A stretch of DNA of 15,446 nucleotides, taken from Lachnospiraceae bacterium (lineage in GTDB: Bacteria; Bacillota; Clostridia; Lachnospirales; Lachnospiraceae). Positions 1-6,606 of this stretch are shown one piece after another. How positions within the stretch are numbered: position 1 is the stretch's first letter; the number at the start of each line of letters is the position of its first letter. Made by a program: the position numbers and the translations under genes. The DNA lies in contig CAAEAB010000214.1 in the NCBI GenBank assembly GCA_900753685.1, positions 1 through 15,446 of the forward strand, written 5' to 3'. The notes beneath the pieces were generated by a model that worked only from the letters and a program-made list of their open reading frames with translations, was not told the DNA's origin and did no database searches.

Positions 1-54
<54 letters not shown>

Positions 55-59
55 TTAAA

Positions 60-133
<74 letters not shown>

Positions 134-146
134 ATATTAAGTTAAA

Positions 147-228
147 TGGATGGAGAAGGATTCGAACCTTCGAAGTCGTCGACAACAGATTTACAGTCTG
201 CCCCCTTTGGCCACTCGGGAATCCATCC
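147..228 (-). tRNA. tRNA-Tyr (GTA), class II with long variable arm
   Basis: The minus-strand sequence begins GGATGGA, which pairs with TCCATCC at the 3' end (discriminator A). The anticodon stem-loop is CAGA-CTGTAAA-TCTG, giving anticodon GTA. At 82 nt with an extended variable arm it is a class II tRNA, as bacterial tRNA-Tyr is. The T arm GAAGG-TTCGAAT-CCTTC is perfect. CCA is not encoded. It is the first gene of the Tyr-fMet-Phe array. Confidence 0.96.
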
Positions 229-250
229 ACAATTCTCCTGACAATATAAT

Positions 251-279
251 AATTTAGCATATGTCTTTCGAAAATGCAA
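251..279 (-). promoter_or_regulatory. Probable promoter of the tRNA array
   Basis: Reading the minus strand: -35 TTGCAT (274-279), a 17-bp spacer, and -10 TAAATT (251-256). The -10 is preceded by TGC, giving an extended -10 (TGnTA...T). The predicted start is about 15-20 nt before the tRNA-Tyr 5' end. Both hexamers are only partial consensus matches. The alternative is read-through from the GH13 gene, which has no obvious terminator in the 59-nt gap. Confidence 0.4.
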
Positions 280-287
280 GTATTTTT

Positions 288-2399
288 TTATGCGAACTTG
301 TTTTTTGTTTTCGCCTTCAACAGCAAACCGCTGTATCGCTCCATAGTAGTATGAACATACCCCCGCTCTATAGAATAGCTCATCATTTTTGTGTAATAGC
401 CGGCCTCATTCGTTCGCATGATCGTCACCATTTCCGAATCATTAGCAACGCCGAGTATCCGGACCGGCACTTGCACTTCTTTGTCCTGGTCATCATTATT
501 TAAAATGACGACCATCTGTTCATTTCGATTAAATCTTCCGAAGGCAAGCCACTGATAGCCTCCGGCCAGATAACAATAGGAACCTGTTTTTAAAACCTGA
601 TTTTCCTTATGAATACGAATCAAATCTCTGTGAAAATCAATCAGCTCCTTATTTTCAGCTCCCCACGGATAGGTACGCCGGTTATCCGGATCTGTCCATC
701 CACAGACTCCAGCCTCGTCACCATAGTAAATCGTCGGTGCTCCCGGCCAGGTCATCTGCAATAATACAGCCTCCCGGAAAATTCCATAATTCAGATTCAC
801 ACCGGCAGCTTCTGAGCCCACTGTAGCGATTCGTCCCACCCGGTGATTTGTCCGGGTCAAAAATCGGGAATGGTCATGGTTAGACAATTCGTTCATTGCC
901 ACATACAGAGATTCACTCTGGAAAGCGCTCATATGATGGCACATCGCATCACGAAAGGCCTCCGCATTACCATATAGGTCAGAGCGGTAATCATCGCTGT
1001 GCTTCTCCACACCCGTCAGCATCCATGTGACCGGTTCCATAAAAGCATCGTAATTCATGACCGTATCCCACTCATCCCCCTGGAGCCAGGATGAAGGATC
1101 CCCATAGTGTTCCGCCAGAATCAAAGCCTCCGGATTCGTCTCCTTCACCACTTTTCGAAAATCCTTCCAGAAACGATGATTAAATTCCGGCGTCAATCCC
1201 AAATCAGCCGCCACATCCAAGCGCCAACCGTCAATATTATAGGGCGGTGACAGCCACTTTCTCGCAATACCAAGAATATATTCGTAAAGCTCTCTGGAGC
1301 CTTCATAATTCAACTTAGGAAGCGTATCATGTCCCCACCAACCGTCATAATCTCCATTTTCCGGCCAGTTTTCACTGTGAAAGGAAAAAAAGTTCCGGTA
1401 TGGACTGTCAGCGCTGACATAGGCCCCCTTCGCATAATCCGGATTTTTGTCATAAATCCGCTCTTTGTCCATCCATTTATTAAAAGAACCGCAATGGTTA
1501 AATACGCCGTCCAGAATAATCCGCATGCCGCGGCGATGTATCTCCCCGGTCAACCGGGCAAATAAATCATTACTCGCTTCCAAATTTCTTTTATCTGTCA
1601 CTCTGGAAATATACTTTACAGCATTCTGATTAGAAACGTCCCCCTCCCGCAGACACTCCCCGGATTCATAGATAATTTTTCCATAATGAGGATCCACATA
1701 ATCATAATCCTGAATATCATATTTATGATTTGAAGGCGATACAAAAATCGGATTTAGATAAATGACGTCCACGCCAAGATTTTGAAGATAGTCCAGCTTG
1801 TCCATAACCCCCTGGAGATCTCCACCGTAAAACCGACAGACATCATAAGCTTCCGGGAGACTGTTCCAATCCTCAACCTTCCTCGTATATTTTTGAATAT
1901 AACTATATTCCCGATCCTCCACATCATTGGATGAATCTCCGTTATAAAAACGATCTACAAAAATCTGATAAAATATGGCCCCCTTGGCCCAATCCGGCGT
2001 ATGGAAGCCCGGAACGAATTTAAAATCATAATAAGCCAGATGCTGAATCTGAACCCCTTTCTTATTATAATACAAAGATAGTTTTCCTGATGTCACTTCA
2101 AAATAATAGCTAATTGCTTCCTTCGGACAATCCACTTCCTTTTGATAATAATCAAAAAGTCCGAGAGACTCTACCTTTGTCATCAGATACCGTTGACTTC
2201 CCATCCAGAGGTAGACCTGACTCACATTATTTTTTCCCGTTCTGAAACGCAGCCGGGCTTTTTTGCTATTTATTTGTACGTACTCCGATGTCCCATCGGC
2301 AAATAAGGCGTCTTTCAGAATAACCGGTTTTACATTCTTCAAATAAAAGTATCTCTTTTCAGCCTGGGTACTCGTTTCCTGTTTCACAATATAATCCAT
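288..2399 (-). CDS. GH13 alpha-glucosidase, neopullulanase/cyclomaltodextrinase type
   Basis: A 703-residue glycoside hydrolase family 13 enzyme that should cleave alpha-1,4 (and possibly alpha-1,6) links in maltodextrins, cyclodextrins or pullulan fragments. The four GH13 regions are visible: DGVFNH (297-302); GWRLD with nucleophile D395; LILAEH with acid/base E430; and NHD (507-509), the transition-state Asp. The YYGDEAG...DPDNRRTYPW stretch (558-579) is typical of the neopullulanase subgroup. Residues of about 20-130 look like the beta-sandwich N-domain (CBM34-like) that precedes the barrel in this subgroup. There is no signal peptide, so it is probably cytoplasmic and acts on imported maltodextrins. 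The ATG start has GGAGAAGG 4 nt upstream. It is a single-gene unit with no sugar transporter beside it; the exact substrate cannot be fixed from sequence. Confidence 0.9.
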   Translation of the reverse strand: MDYIVKQETSTQAEKRYFYLKNVKPVILKDALFADGTSEYVQINSKKARLRFRTGKNNVSQVYLWMGSQRYLMTKVESLGLFDYYQKEVDCPKEAISYYFEVTSGKLSLYYNKKGVQIQHLAYYDFKFVPGFHTPDWAKGAIFYQIFVDRFYNGDSSNDVEDREYSYIQKYTRKVEDWNSLPEAYDVCRFYGGDLQGVMDKLDYLQNLGVDVIYLNPIFVSPSNHKYDIQDYDYVDPHYGKIIYESGECLREGDVSNQNAVKYISRVTDKRNLEASNDLFARLTGEIHRRGMRIILDGVFNHCGSFNKWMDKERIYDKNPDYAKGAYVSADSPYRNFFSFHSENWPENGDYDGWWGHDTLPKLNYEGSRELYEYILGIARKWLSPPYNIDGWRLDVAADLGLTPEFNHRFWKDFRKVVKETNPEALILAEHYGDPSSWLQGDEWDTVMNYDAFMEPVTWMLTGVEKHSDDYRSDLYGNAEAFRDAMCHHMSAFQSESLYVAMNELSNHDHSRFLTRTNHRVGRIATVGSEAAGVNLNYGIFREAVLLQMTWPGAPTIYYGDEAGVCGWTDPDNRRTYPWGAENKELIDFHRDLIRIHKENQVLKTGSYCYLAGGYQWLAFGRFNRNEQMVVILNNDDQDKEVQVPVRILGVANDSEMVTIMRTNEAGYYTKMMSYSIERGYVHTTMERYSGLLLKAKTKNKFA

Positions 2400-2436
2400 G
2401 GCGCCTTCTCCATTCGTTTATAATTTCACATAATAT

Positions 2437-2465
2437 ATAATAAACGCAAGTTAAAATCCCGTCAA
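2437..2465 (-). promoter_or_regulatory. Sigma-A-type promoter of the GH13 gene
   Basis: Minus strand: -35 TTGACG (2460-2465), exactly 17 bp, then -10 TATTAT (2437-2442); each is a 5/6 match to consensus. The expected start near 2430 leaves a short leader of about 30 nt before the ATG at 2399. I see no cre-like (CcpA) palindrome overlapping it. Confidence 0.65.
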
Positions 2466-2489
2466 GATGTCCGTTACATACTCAAGCAT

Positions 2490-2594
2490 GAAAAAAGGAC
2501 AGCCACTTCGTTCTGCTGTCCTTTTTCGGAGAAGGTATTTTTTGTTTCTTATGGGGTGTAACAAAAAACTATATAATGTATTGGGGGGTTTACG
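2490..2594 (-). ncRNA. Candidate small RNA, C-rich, about 105 nt
   Basis: Inferred, not recognised as a known family. A TATAAT box lies upstream on the minus strand, and the strong hairpin plus T-run at 2492-2526 would form the 3' end. The predicted RNA carries three C-rich, weakly structured stretches: CCCCCC (complement of 2583-2588), CACCCC (2553-2558) and CCTTCTCC (2528-2535). C-rich single-stranded seeds that pair with Shine-Dalgarno sequences are known from Firmicutes RNAs such as RsaE. CCTTCTCC is an exact complement of GGAGAAGG, the ribosome binding site of the adjacent GH13 gene. The alternative is that the terminator is only a transcriptional insulator. Confidence 0.3.
2492..2526 (-). 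terminator. Intrinsic terminator without an assigned gene
   Basis: A 12-bp perfect stem: AAAAAGGACAGC (2492-2503) pairs with GCTGTCCTTTTT (2515-2526) around an 11-nt loop. A/T runs on both flanks let it work in either direction. It lies beyond ftsH's own terminator and just upstream of the GH13 promoter. It could protect the GH13 promoter from read-through, or end the candidate RNA described at 2490-2594. Confidence 0.8.
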
Positions 2595-2600
2595 ATGTTT

Positions 2601-2631
2601 ATTATAACGTCATGTATAAAATAAATGTGAA
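2601..2631 (-). promoter_or_regulatory. Possible promoter of the candidate small RNA
   Basis: Minus strand: a perfect -10 TATAAT (2601-2606) and a -35-like TTCACA (2626-2631, 5/6) with a 19-bp spacer, which is longer than ideal. The start would fall near 2594. The region is AT-rich, so TATAAT by chance is not surprising. Confidence 0.3.
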
Positions 2632-2667
2632 CAAACATGATTTTTTTTTAAATAGGTTTTTATGCAA

Positions 2668-2687
2668 TATGTAAATACTTTTACATA
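2668..2687. repeat. Perfect palindrome TATGTAAA-N4-TTTACATA
   Basis: Two 8-nt arms (2668-2675 and 2680-2687) are exact reverse complements around TACT. Neither arm is followed by a T-run that would make it a terminator. It could be an operator for a dimeric DNA-binding protein, positioned about 60 nt upstream of the possible small-RNA promoter. Chance occurrence in AT-rich DNA is possible. Confidence 0.45.
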
Positions 2688-2710
2688 GGTTTCGTCATTT
2701 TATTCACCTC

Positions 2711-2750
2711 AAAAACAAAAGAGCGAATTATTTTGTATAATTCGCCCTTT
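2711..2750 (-). terminator. ftsH / cluster terminator
   Basis: On the minus strand, AAAGGGCGAATTA (2738-2750) pairs with TAATTCGCTCTTT (2718-2730) with one G-U pair and a 7-nt loop, followed by TTTTGTTTTT (2711-2720). It starts 8 nt after the ftsH stop codon and closes the ten-gene cluster. Confidence 0.88.
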
Positions 2751-2758
2751 CCCGTCAT

Positions 2759-4597
2759 TTAATTTTCAGAAACTGTGAGATTTGTATCGAAAAGCGTCTC
2801 AAATTCTTCTCTGCCAATCTTTTCTTTTTCAAGAAGAAGCTGCGCACAGCTTTCGAGAACAGCTCTGTTTTCCTGAATAAGCCTTCGGGCCTGTTCATGA
2901 CATTCATCCACAATCCGTTTAACTTCCTGATCGATTACTGTGGCAATATTTTCGCCGTAGGCCTTTGTGTGAGCTAAGTCACGACCAATAAACACCTCGT
3001 CATCATCACCGCCGTAATTGATCAAACCGACGGCATCCGACATACCATACTGAGTAACCATGGCTCTGGCCGTCCGGGTCGCTGATTTAATATCCTGAGC
3101 GGCGCCGGTTGTGATATCGTCAAAAATCAGCTCTTCGGCCACGCGTCCGCCGAGAGCGACAATAATATCCTGAATCATCCGGCCTTTTGTGTAAAACATC
3201 TCGTCTTTCTCCGGCAGCGGCATCGTGTAACCTGCTGCTCCGATACCGGTCGGTATAATGGATACCGAATATACCGGTCCCACATCCGGAAGTACATGGA
3301 ACAAAATTGCATGTCCGGCTTCATGATAGGCCGTTATCCGTTTTTCCTTGTCAGAAATAACACGGCTCTTCTTCTCCGCTCCGATACCGACTTTGACAAA
3401 AGCCCTCTGAATGTCGCTCTGAATAATATAGGCCCGCCGCTCCTTCGCAGCCATAATGGCCGCTTCATTCATCAGATTTTCCAAATCCGCACCTGTAAAC
3501 CCGGCAGTGGTCTGGGCAATCTGATCCAGATCTACATCGTCACCCAGCGGCTTGCCCTTCGTATGAACATCCAAAATCTCCCGGCGTCCCTTCACATCCG
3601 GACGTCCGATACCGACTTTTCTGTCGAAACGTCCCGGACGCAGTATCGCCGGATCCAAAATATCTACACGGTTCGTAGCTGCCATGACGATAATTCCCTG
3701 ATTGACACCAAAACCATCCATCTCCACCAGAAGCTGATTCAATGTCTGCTCCCTCTCGTCATGACCGCCGCCCATACCCGTACCACGACGACGGGCTACC
3801 GCATCAATCTCATCGATAAAGACAATACACGGCGCATGCTTCTTTGCATCTTCAAACAAATCCCGGACACGAGAAGCGCCCACGCCGACAAACATTTCCA
3901 CAAAATCCGAACCAGATATACTAAAGAAAGGCACGCCGGCTTCTCCGGCCACAGCCTTCGCCAAAAGCGTTTTTCCTGTTCCCGGCGGCCCTACAAGAAT
4001 AACGCCCTTAGGAATCCGGGCGCCAAGCTCCGTATACCGCTTAGGATTTCTGAGGAAATCAACGACCTCCTGAAGCTCCTCCTTCTCTTCCTGCAATCCC
4101 GCAACATTTTTAAACGTTGTTTCTTTCGCAGTCTCGTCGGACATCTTTGCACGGCTCTTTCCAAAATTCATCATCTTTGAATTTGAACCGCCCTGCTGAC
4201 TATTAATAAAGGAAAATATAAATACCAGGAATAATACGCCTAAAAGCAGCGCCGCTCCATTTTTCTCAATCCATGACTCTCTCTTTGCATCTGTCACAAA
4301 CCAGTTATCCAGACCATTTTCTACAAGCAACGACTTTACTTCGTCTATGTCTGTCACATAACACTGCGCCACCGTACCGTCATCCCATGTGATCTCTACG
4401 GAGCCCGTCGGCACCTCATTGTTTGGAATAATGACAATCTCTTCTATGGAATCCACCCGATTTTGTATATCCTCCAAAAACTCAGGATATGTGTAACTGC
4501 CGGCCCGGTTAAGAAGCATTCCGTCATAAAGTAATACCGCCGCCACGACAATCACCAGAATAATCGGCCAGATGCCTAATCCTCTTTTTCTATTCAA
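2759..4597 (-). CDS. ftsH: ATP-dependent zinc metalloprotease FtsH
   Basis: A 612-residue membrane-anchored AAA+ protease that extracts and degrades membrane and regulatory proteins. Domains in order: TM helix 1 (about 8-26), an extracytoplasmic domain (30-110), TM helix 2 (about 114-132), the AAA+ module and the M41 peptidase. Walker A is GPPGTGKT (203-210), Walker B ends IDEID (261-265), the pore loop is MFVGVG (235-240), and the second region of homology includes R320 and R323. The zinc site is HEAGH (425-429) with D502 as the probable third ligand. The start codon is TTG (4595-4597): AGGAGG (4605-4610) lies 7 nt upstream and overlaps the hpt stop TAG, so the two genes are translationally coupled. 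Length and motifs are normal. It is the last gene of the cluster. Confidence 0.97.
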   Translation of the reverse strand: MNRKRGLGIWPIILVIVVAAVLLYDGMLLNRAGSYTYPEFLEDIQNRVDSIEEIVIIPNNEVPTGSVEITWDDGTVAQCYVTDIDEVKSLLVENGLDNWFVTDAKRESWIEKNGAALLLGVLFLVFIFSFINSQQGGSNSKMMNFGKSRAKMSDETAKETTFKNVAGLQEEKEELQEVVDFLRNPKRYTELGARIPKGVILVGPPGTGKTLLAKAVAGEAGVPFFSISGSDFVEMFVGVGASRVRDLFEDAKKHAPCIVFIDEIDAVARRRGTGMGGGHDEREQTLNQLLVEMDGFGVNQGIIVMAATNRVDILDPAILRPGRFDRKVGIGRPDVKGRREILDVHTKGKPLGDDVDLDQIAQTTAGFTGADLENLMNEAAIMAAKERRAYIIQSDIQRAFVKVGIGAEKKSRVISDKEKRITAYHEAGHAILFHVLPDVGPVYSVSIIPTGIGAAGYTMPLPEKDEMFYTKGRMIQDIIVALGGRVAEELIFDDITTGAAQDIKSATRTARAMVTQYGMSDAVGLINYGGDDDEVFIGRDLAHTKAYGENIATVIDQEVKRIVDECHEQARRLIQENRAVLESCAQLLLEKEKIGREEFETLFDTNLTVSEN

Positions 4598-4608
4598 GTG
4601 ACAACCTC

Positions 4609-5136
4609 CTATTCATCAAATACGACAGATCCGATAAAAGGCAGATTACGGTATTTCTGATCATAATCCAGACCATAACCTACAACAAATTCGTCTGGAA
4701 TCACGAAGCCGGTATAGTCCACATGAACATCTGCCACACGGCGGTCCGGTTTGTCAAGAAGTGTGCAGATACGAATATTTTTCGGCTGTCTCTTATATAA
4801 AATTTCCACCAGATAATGCAGGGTATTTCCCGAATCAATAATATCTTCCACAATCAATACATTTTTCCCTTCCAGCGGCTCATCCAGATCCTTGATGATC
4901 TTTACGGCACCGGATGAAACCGTTCCGCTTCCATAGCTTGACACAGAAAGAAAATCCATGGATACCGGCACAGAAATCCGTTTTGCAAGCTCGCACATGA
5001 AAAATACGCCGCCCTTCAATACACAAATCAGGTGTACGTCCTCTCCGGCATAATCCTTACTAATCTGTTCACCCAGTTCTTGAATTCGGGTATCGACCTC
5101 TTCCTCGGTCAATAAGACCTTGATATTGTCCTCCAT
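4609..5136 (-). CDS. hpt: Hypoxanthine phosphoribosyltransferase
   Basis: A 175-residue cytoplasmic purine salvage enzyme that converts hypoxanthine (often guanine too) plus PRPP to IMP/GMP. The PRPP-binding loop [13 protein letters not shown] is at 93-105. The cis-peptide loop LKGG is at 40-43, and the C-terminal nucleotide-contact segment [20 protein letters not shown] occupies 150-169. Length is typical. The ATG at 5134-5136 follows AAAAGGAG by 9 nt, and that binding site lies inside tilS. The first 68 nt of the gene overlap the 3' end of tilS in another frame. The tilS-hpt-ftsH order is conserved across Firmicutes. Confidence 0.96.
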   Translation of the reverse strand: MEDNIKVLLTEEEVDTRIQELGEQISKDYAGEDVHLICVLKGGVFFMCELAKRISVPVSMDFLSVSSYGSGTVSSGAVKIIKDLDEPLEGKNVLIVEDIIDSGNTLHYLVEILYKRQPKNIRICTLLDKPDRRVADVHVDYTGFVIPDEFVVGYGLDYDQKYRNLPFIGSVVFDE

Positions 5137-6541
5137 TGCTCTTTTCTCCTTTTATCTTGGCAACCAACACCCGTTTCGTGGTGTCCGTTACTTTATAGTT
5201 ATCACTGATCCGATACCCCATAATCCATAGAATATGACTGCCATCGGCCAATAAAAGTATTTGTTCCCGTTCTTCGCGGGGTATTTTTTCATCGATCATC
5301 CACCGTTTCAAAAGCTTTCTGTGCCCCTGACCATCTAATGTGATAAAATCCCCATTTTCTCTGGTTCGAACCGATAGACTATCCTTTATTTTATCATAAT
5401 CGAACCATTTCGTATACCGGTTTATGGGAATTTCTTCATTTTTAAAAACGTCTTTTATTGATAACTCAACGATAATTCCCGGCCCCGGCAAAGTATAGTT
5501 TCCCGGAGCCCTCACATCAATACAAATTCCCGGAGACGATCTTGCTTCACCGGCCATCTCTCTTTTTATCGAAATTCCCTCATAGGTTCGAACCGCCTGA
5601 AGCTGATGCGGCAGATGACAGCGCCGGCCCACATTCTTGTCCAAAAGGCCCCGTATCATCTCTATATGCTCCCTGTCCACATCCTTTAACTTCCCGGCAG
5701 CCACCCGAATGGCACGTCGCAGCACTTCTCTTTGTATGACCACATCCAGCTTCCGAAAAGCCTCGCCATGAATGGCGCATATGGGATTCTTGCCGACGGA
5801 CACACAATCATCGAAGGCCGCTTCTCCCTGGCGGTCCAGATAATCGGATATATCTTTAAGTAACTGGGCGGTTTCCTGTATATGTTGCCCCGCCGCCGGA
5901 TTTATATTCGCTTCAATATAAGGCAGTATTTGATTCCTTATTTTATTCCTCGTGTAGGCATCCGTCAAATTTGTTTCGTCCGTCCGCCAGGAAATTCCCT
6001 TTTCCCGAAGATATTTCTCAATTTCCTCCCGGTTCACACACAGAAGAGGTCTTATAATCACATCCCGCACCGGAGGGATTCCCGTCAATCCTTTAAGCCC
6101 TGTTCCCCTGAACAAATTGAACAATACGGTTTCACAGGCATCCTCCCGCTGATGAGCCACCGCGATCCGGTGTCCCGATACTTCCTTTCGAACCTTTTCA
6201 AAGCACTGGTATCTGTAATAACGCCCCGCCTCTTCCTGGGACATTCCCTCCTTCTGGGCAAAACGTTTCAAGTCCACATGAAAACTATAGCACGGAATGT
6301 TCCGTTCCCGGCAGACAGTTTCCACATAGGACTGGTCAGCATCCGCCGCTTGTCCGCGAATTCCGTGATTTACATGAACGACCACCAGCGAATAATGAAA
6401 ATACTCAGCCAATTCAGTCAACACGGTCAAGAGTCCCATCGAATCCGCGCCGCCGGAAACACCGACAACAATCTTCTGACCGTCCTCCGCCATGTGCTGT
6501 TCCTGCATATATTCACTGACCTTCTGAACCAGATTATTCAT
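5069..6541 (-). CDS. tilS: tRNA(Ile)-lysidine synthase TilS
   Basis: A 490-residue N-type ATP pyrophosphatase that attaches lysine to C34 of tRNA-Ile(CAU), switching its decoding from AUG to AUA; it is essential in most bacteria. The PP-loop is SGGADS (29-34). It is followed by HVNHGIRG and the AHQREDACETVLFNLFRG segment matching the AHxxDDxAET family motif. The C-terminal half has the tRNA-binding domains, with RRWMIDEKIP-like and TTKRVLV signatures near the end. I chose the start at 6541 because AGGAG lies 8 nt upstream and the PP-loop then falls at the usual distance. An upstream in-frame ATG at 6608-6610 overlaps the spoIIE stop (ATGA) but has no ribosome binding site. The last 22 or so residues are encoded within the hpt overlap and look unlike a conserved tail. 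Confidence 0.93.
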   Translation of the reverse strand: MNNLVQKVSEYMQEQHMAEDGQKIVVGVSGGADSMGLLTVLTELAEYFHYSLVVVHVNHGIRGQAADADQSYVETVCRERNIPCYSFHVDLKRFAQKEGMSQEEAGRYYRYQCFEKVRKEVSGHRIAVAHQREDACETVLFNLFRGTGLKGLTGIPPVRDVIIRPLLCVNREEIEKYLREKGISWRTDETNLTDAYTRNKIRNQILPYIEANINPAAGQHIQETAQLLKDISDYLDRQGEAAFDDCVSVGKNPICAIHGEAFRKLDVVIQREVLRRAIRVAAGKLKDVDREHIEMIRGLLDKNVGRRCHLPHQLQAVRTYEGISIKREMAGEARSSPGICIDVRAPGNYTLPGPGIIVELSIKDVFKNEEIPINRYTKWFDYDKIKDSLSVRTRENGDFITLDGQGHRKLLKRWMIDEKIPREEREQILLLADGSHILWIMGYRISDNYKVTDTTKRVLVAKIKGEKSNGGQYQGLIDRGRGRYPNSRTG

Positions 6542-6606
6542 TCCCAACGCTCCTTTTCTATATACAAACGACAAATGTCCTATAACACATTCCTTAGATA
6601 AATCTA

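Larger units (their letters stand above)
2400..2758. other. AT-rich intergenic region between ftsH end and GH13 start (359 nt)
   Basis: No protein gene is convincing here. From right to left it holds the ftsH terminator (2711-2750), a perfect palindrome (2668-2687), homopolymer A/T runs (2641-2649), a TATAAT-like promoter, a G/C-run segment (2583-2588), a second intrinsic terminator (2492-2526) and the GH13 promoter. Two terminators with nearly 200 nt between them imply a transcript that is neither ftsH nor GH13. Only tiny reading frames (9 and 5 codons) with fair ribosome binding sites occur. Confidence 0.8.

Noticed and set aside
2595..2624. Nine-codon plus-strand frame (MFIITSCIK) behind a GGGGGG run
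   Set aside because: The spacing from GGGGGG is plausible, but there is no proper -35 for the upstream TATAAT, no downstream plus-strand gene to regulate, and the frame is too short to judge.
2692..2709. Five-codon minus-strand frame (MTKPM) after GAGGTGA, just past the ftsH terminator
   Set aside because: It has a good ribosome binding site, but no transcript would reach it except read-through, and no gene follows that a leader peptide could control.
3296..4180. 294-codon plus-strand open frame opposite ftsH
   Set aside because: It mirrors the strongly conserved ftsH AAA+ region, has no ribosome binding site, and its translation is rich in Arg/His/Leu with no domain.
5882..6601. 239-codon plus-strand open frame opposite tilS
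   Set aside because: It is the antisense shadow of tilS with low-complexity basic composition and no sign of its own translation start.
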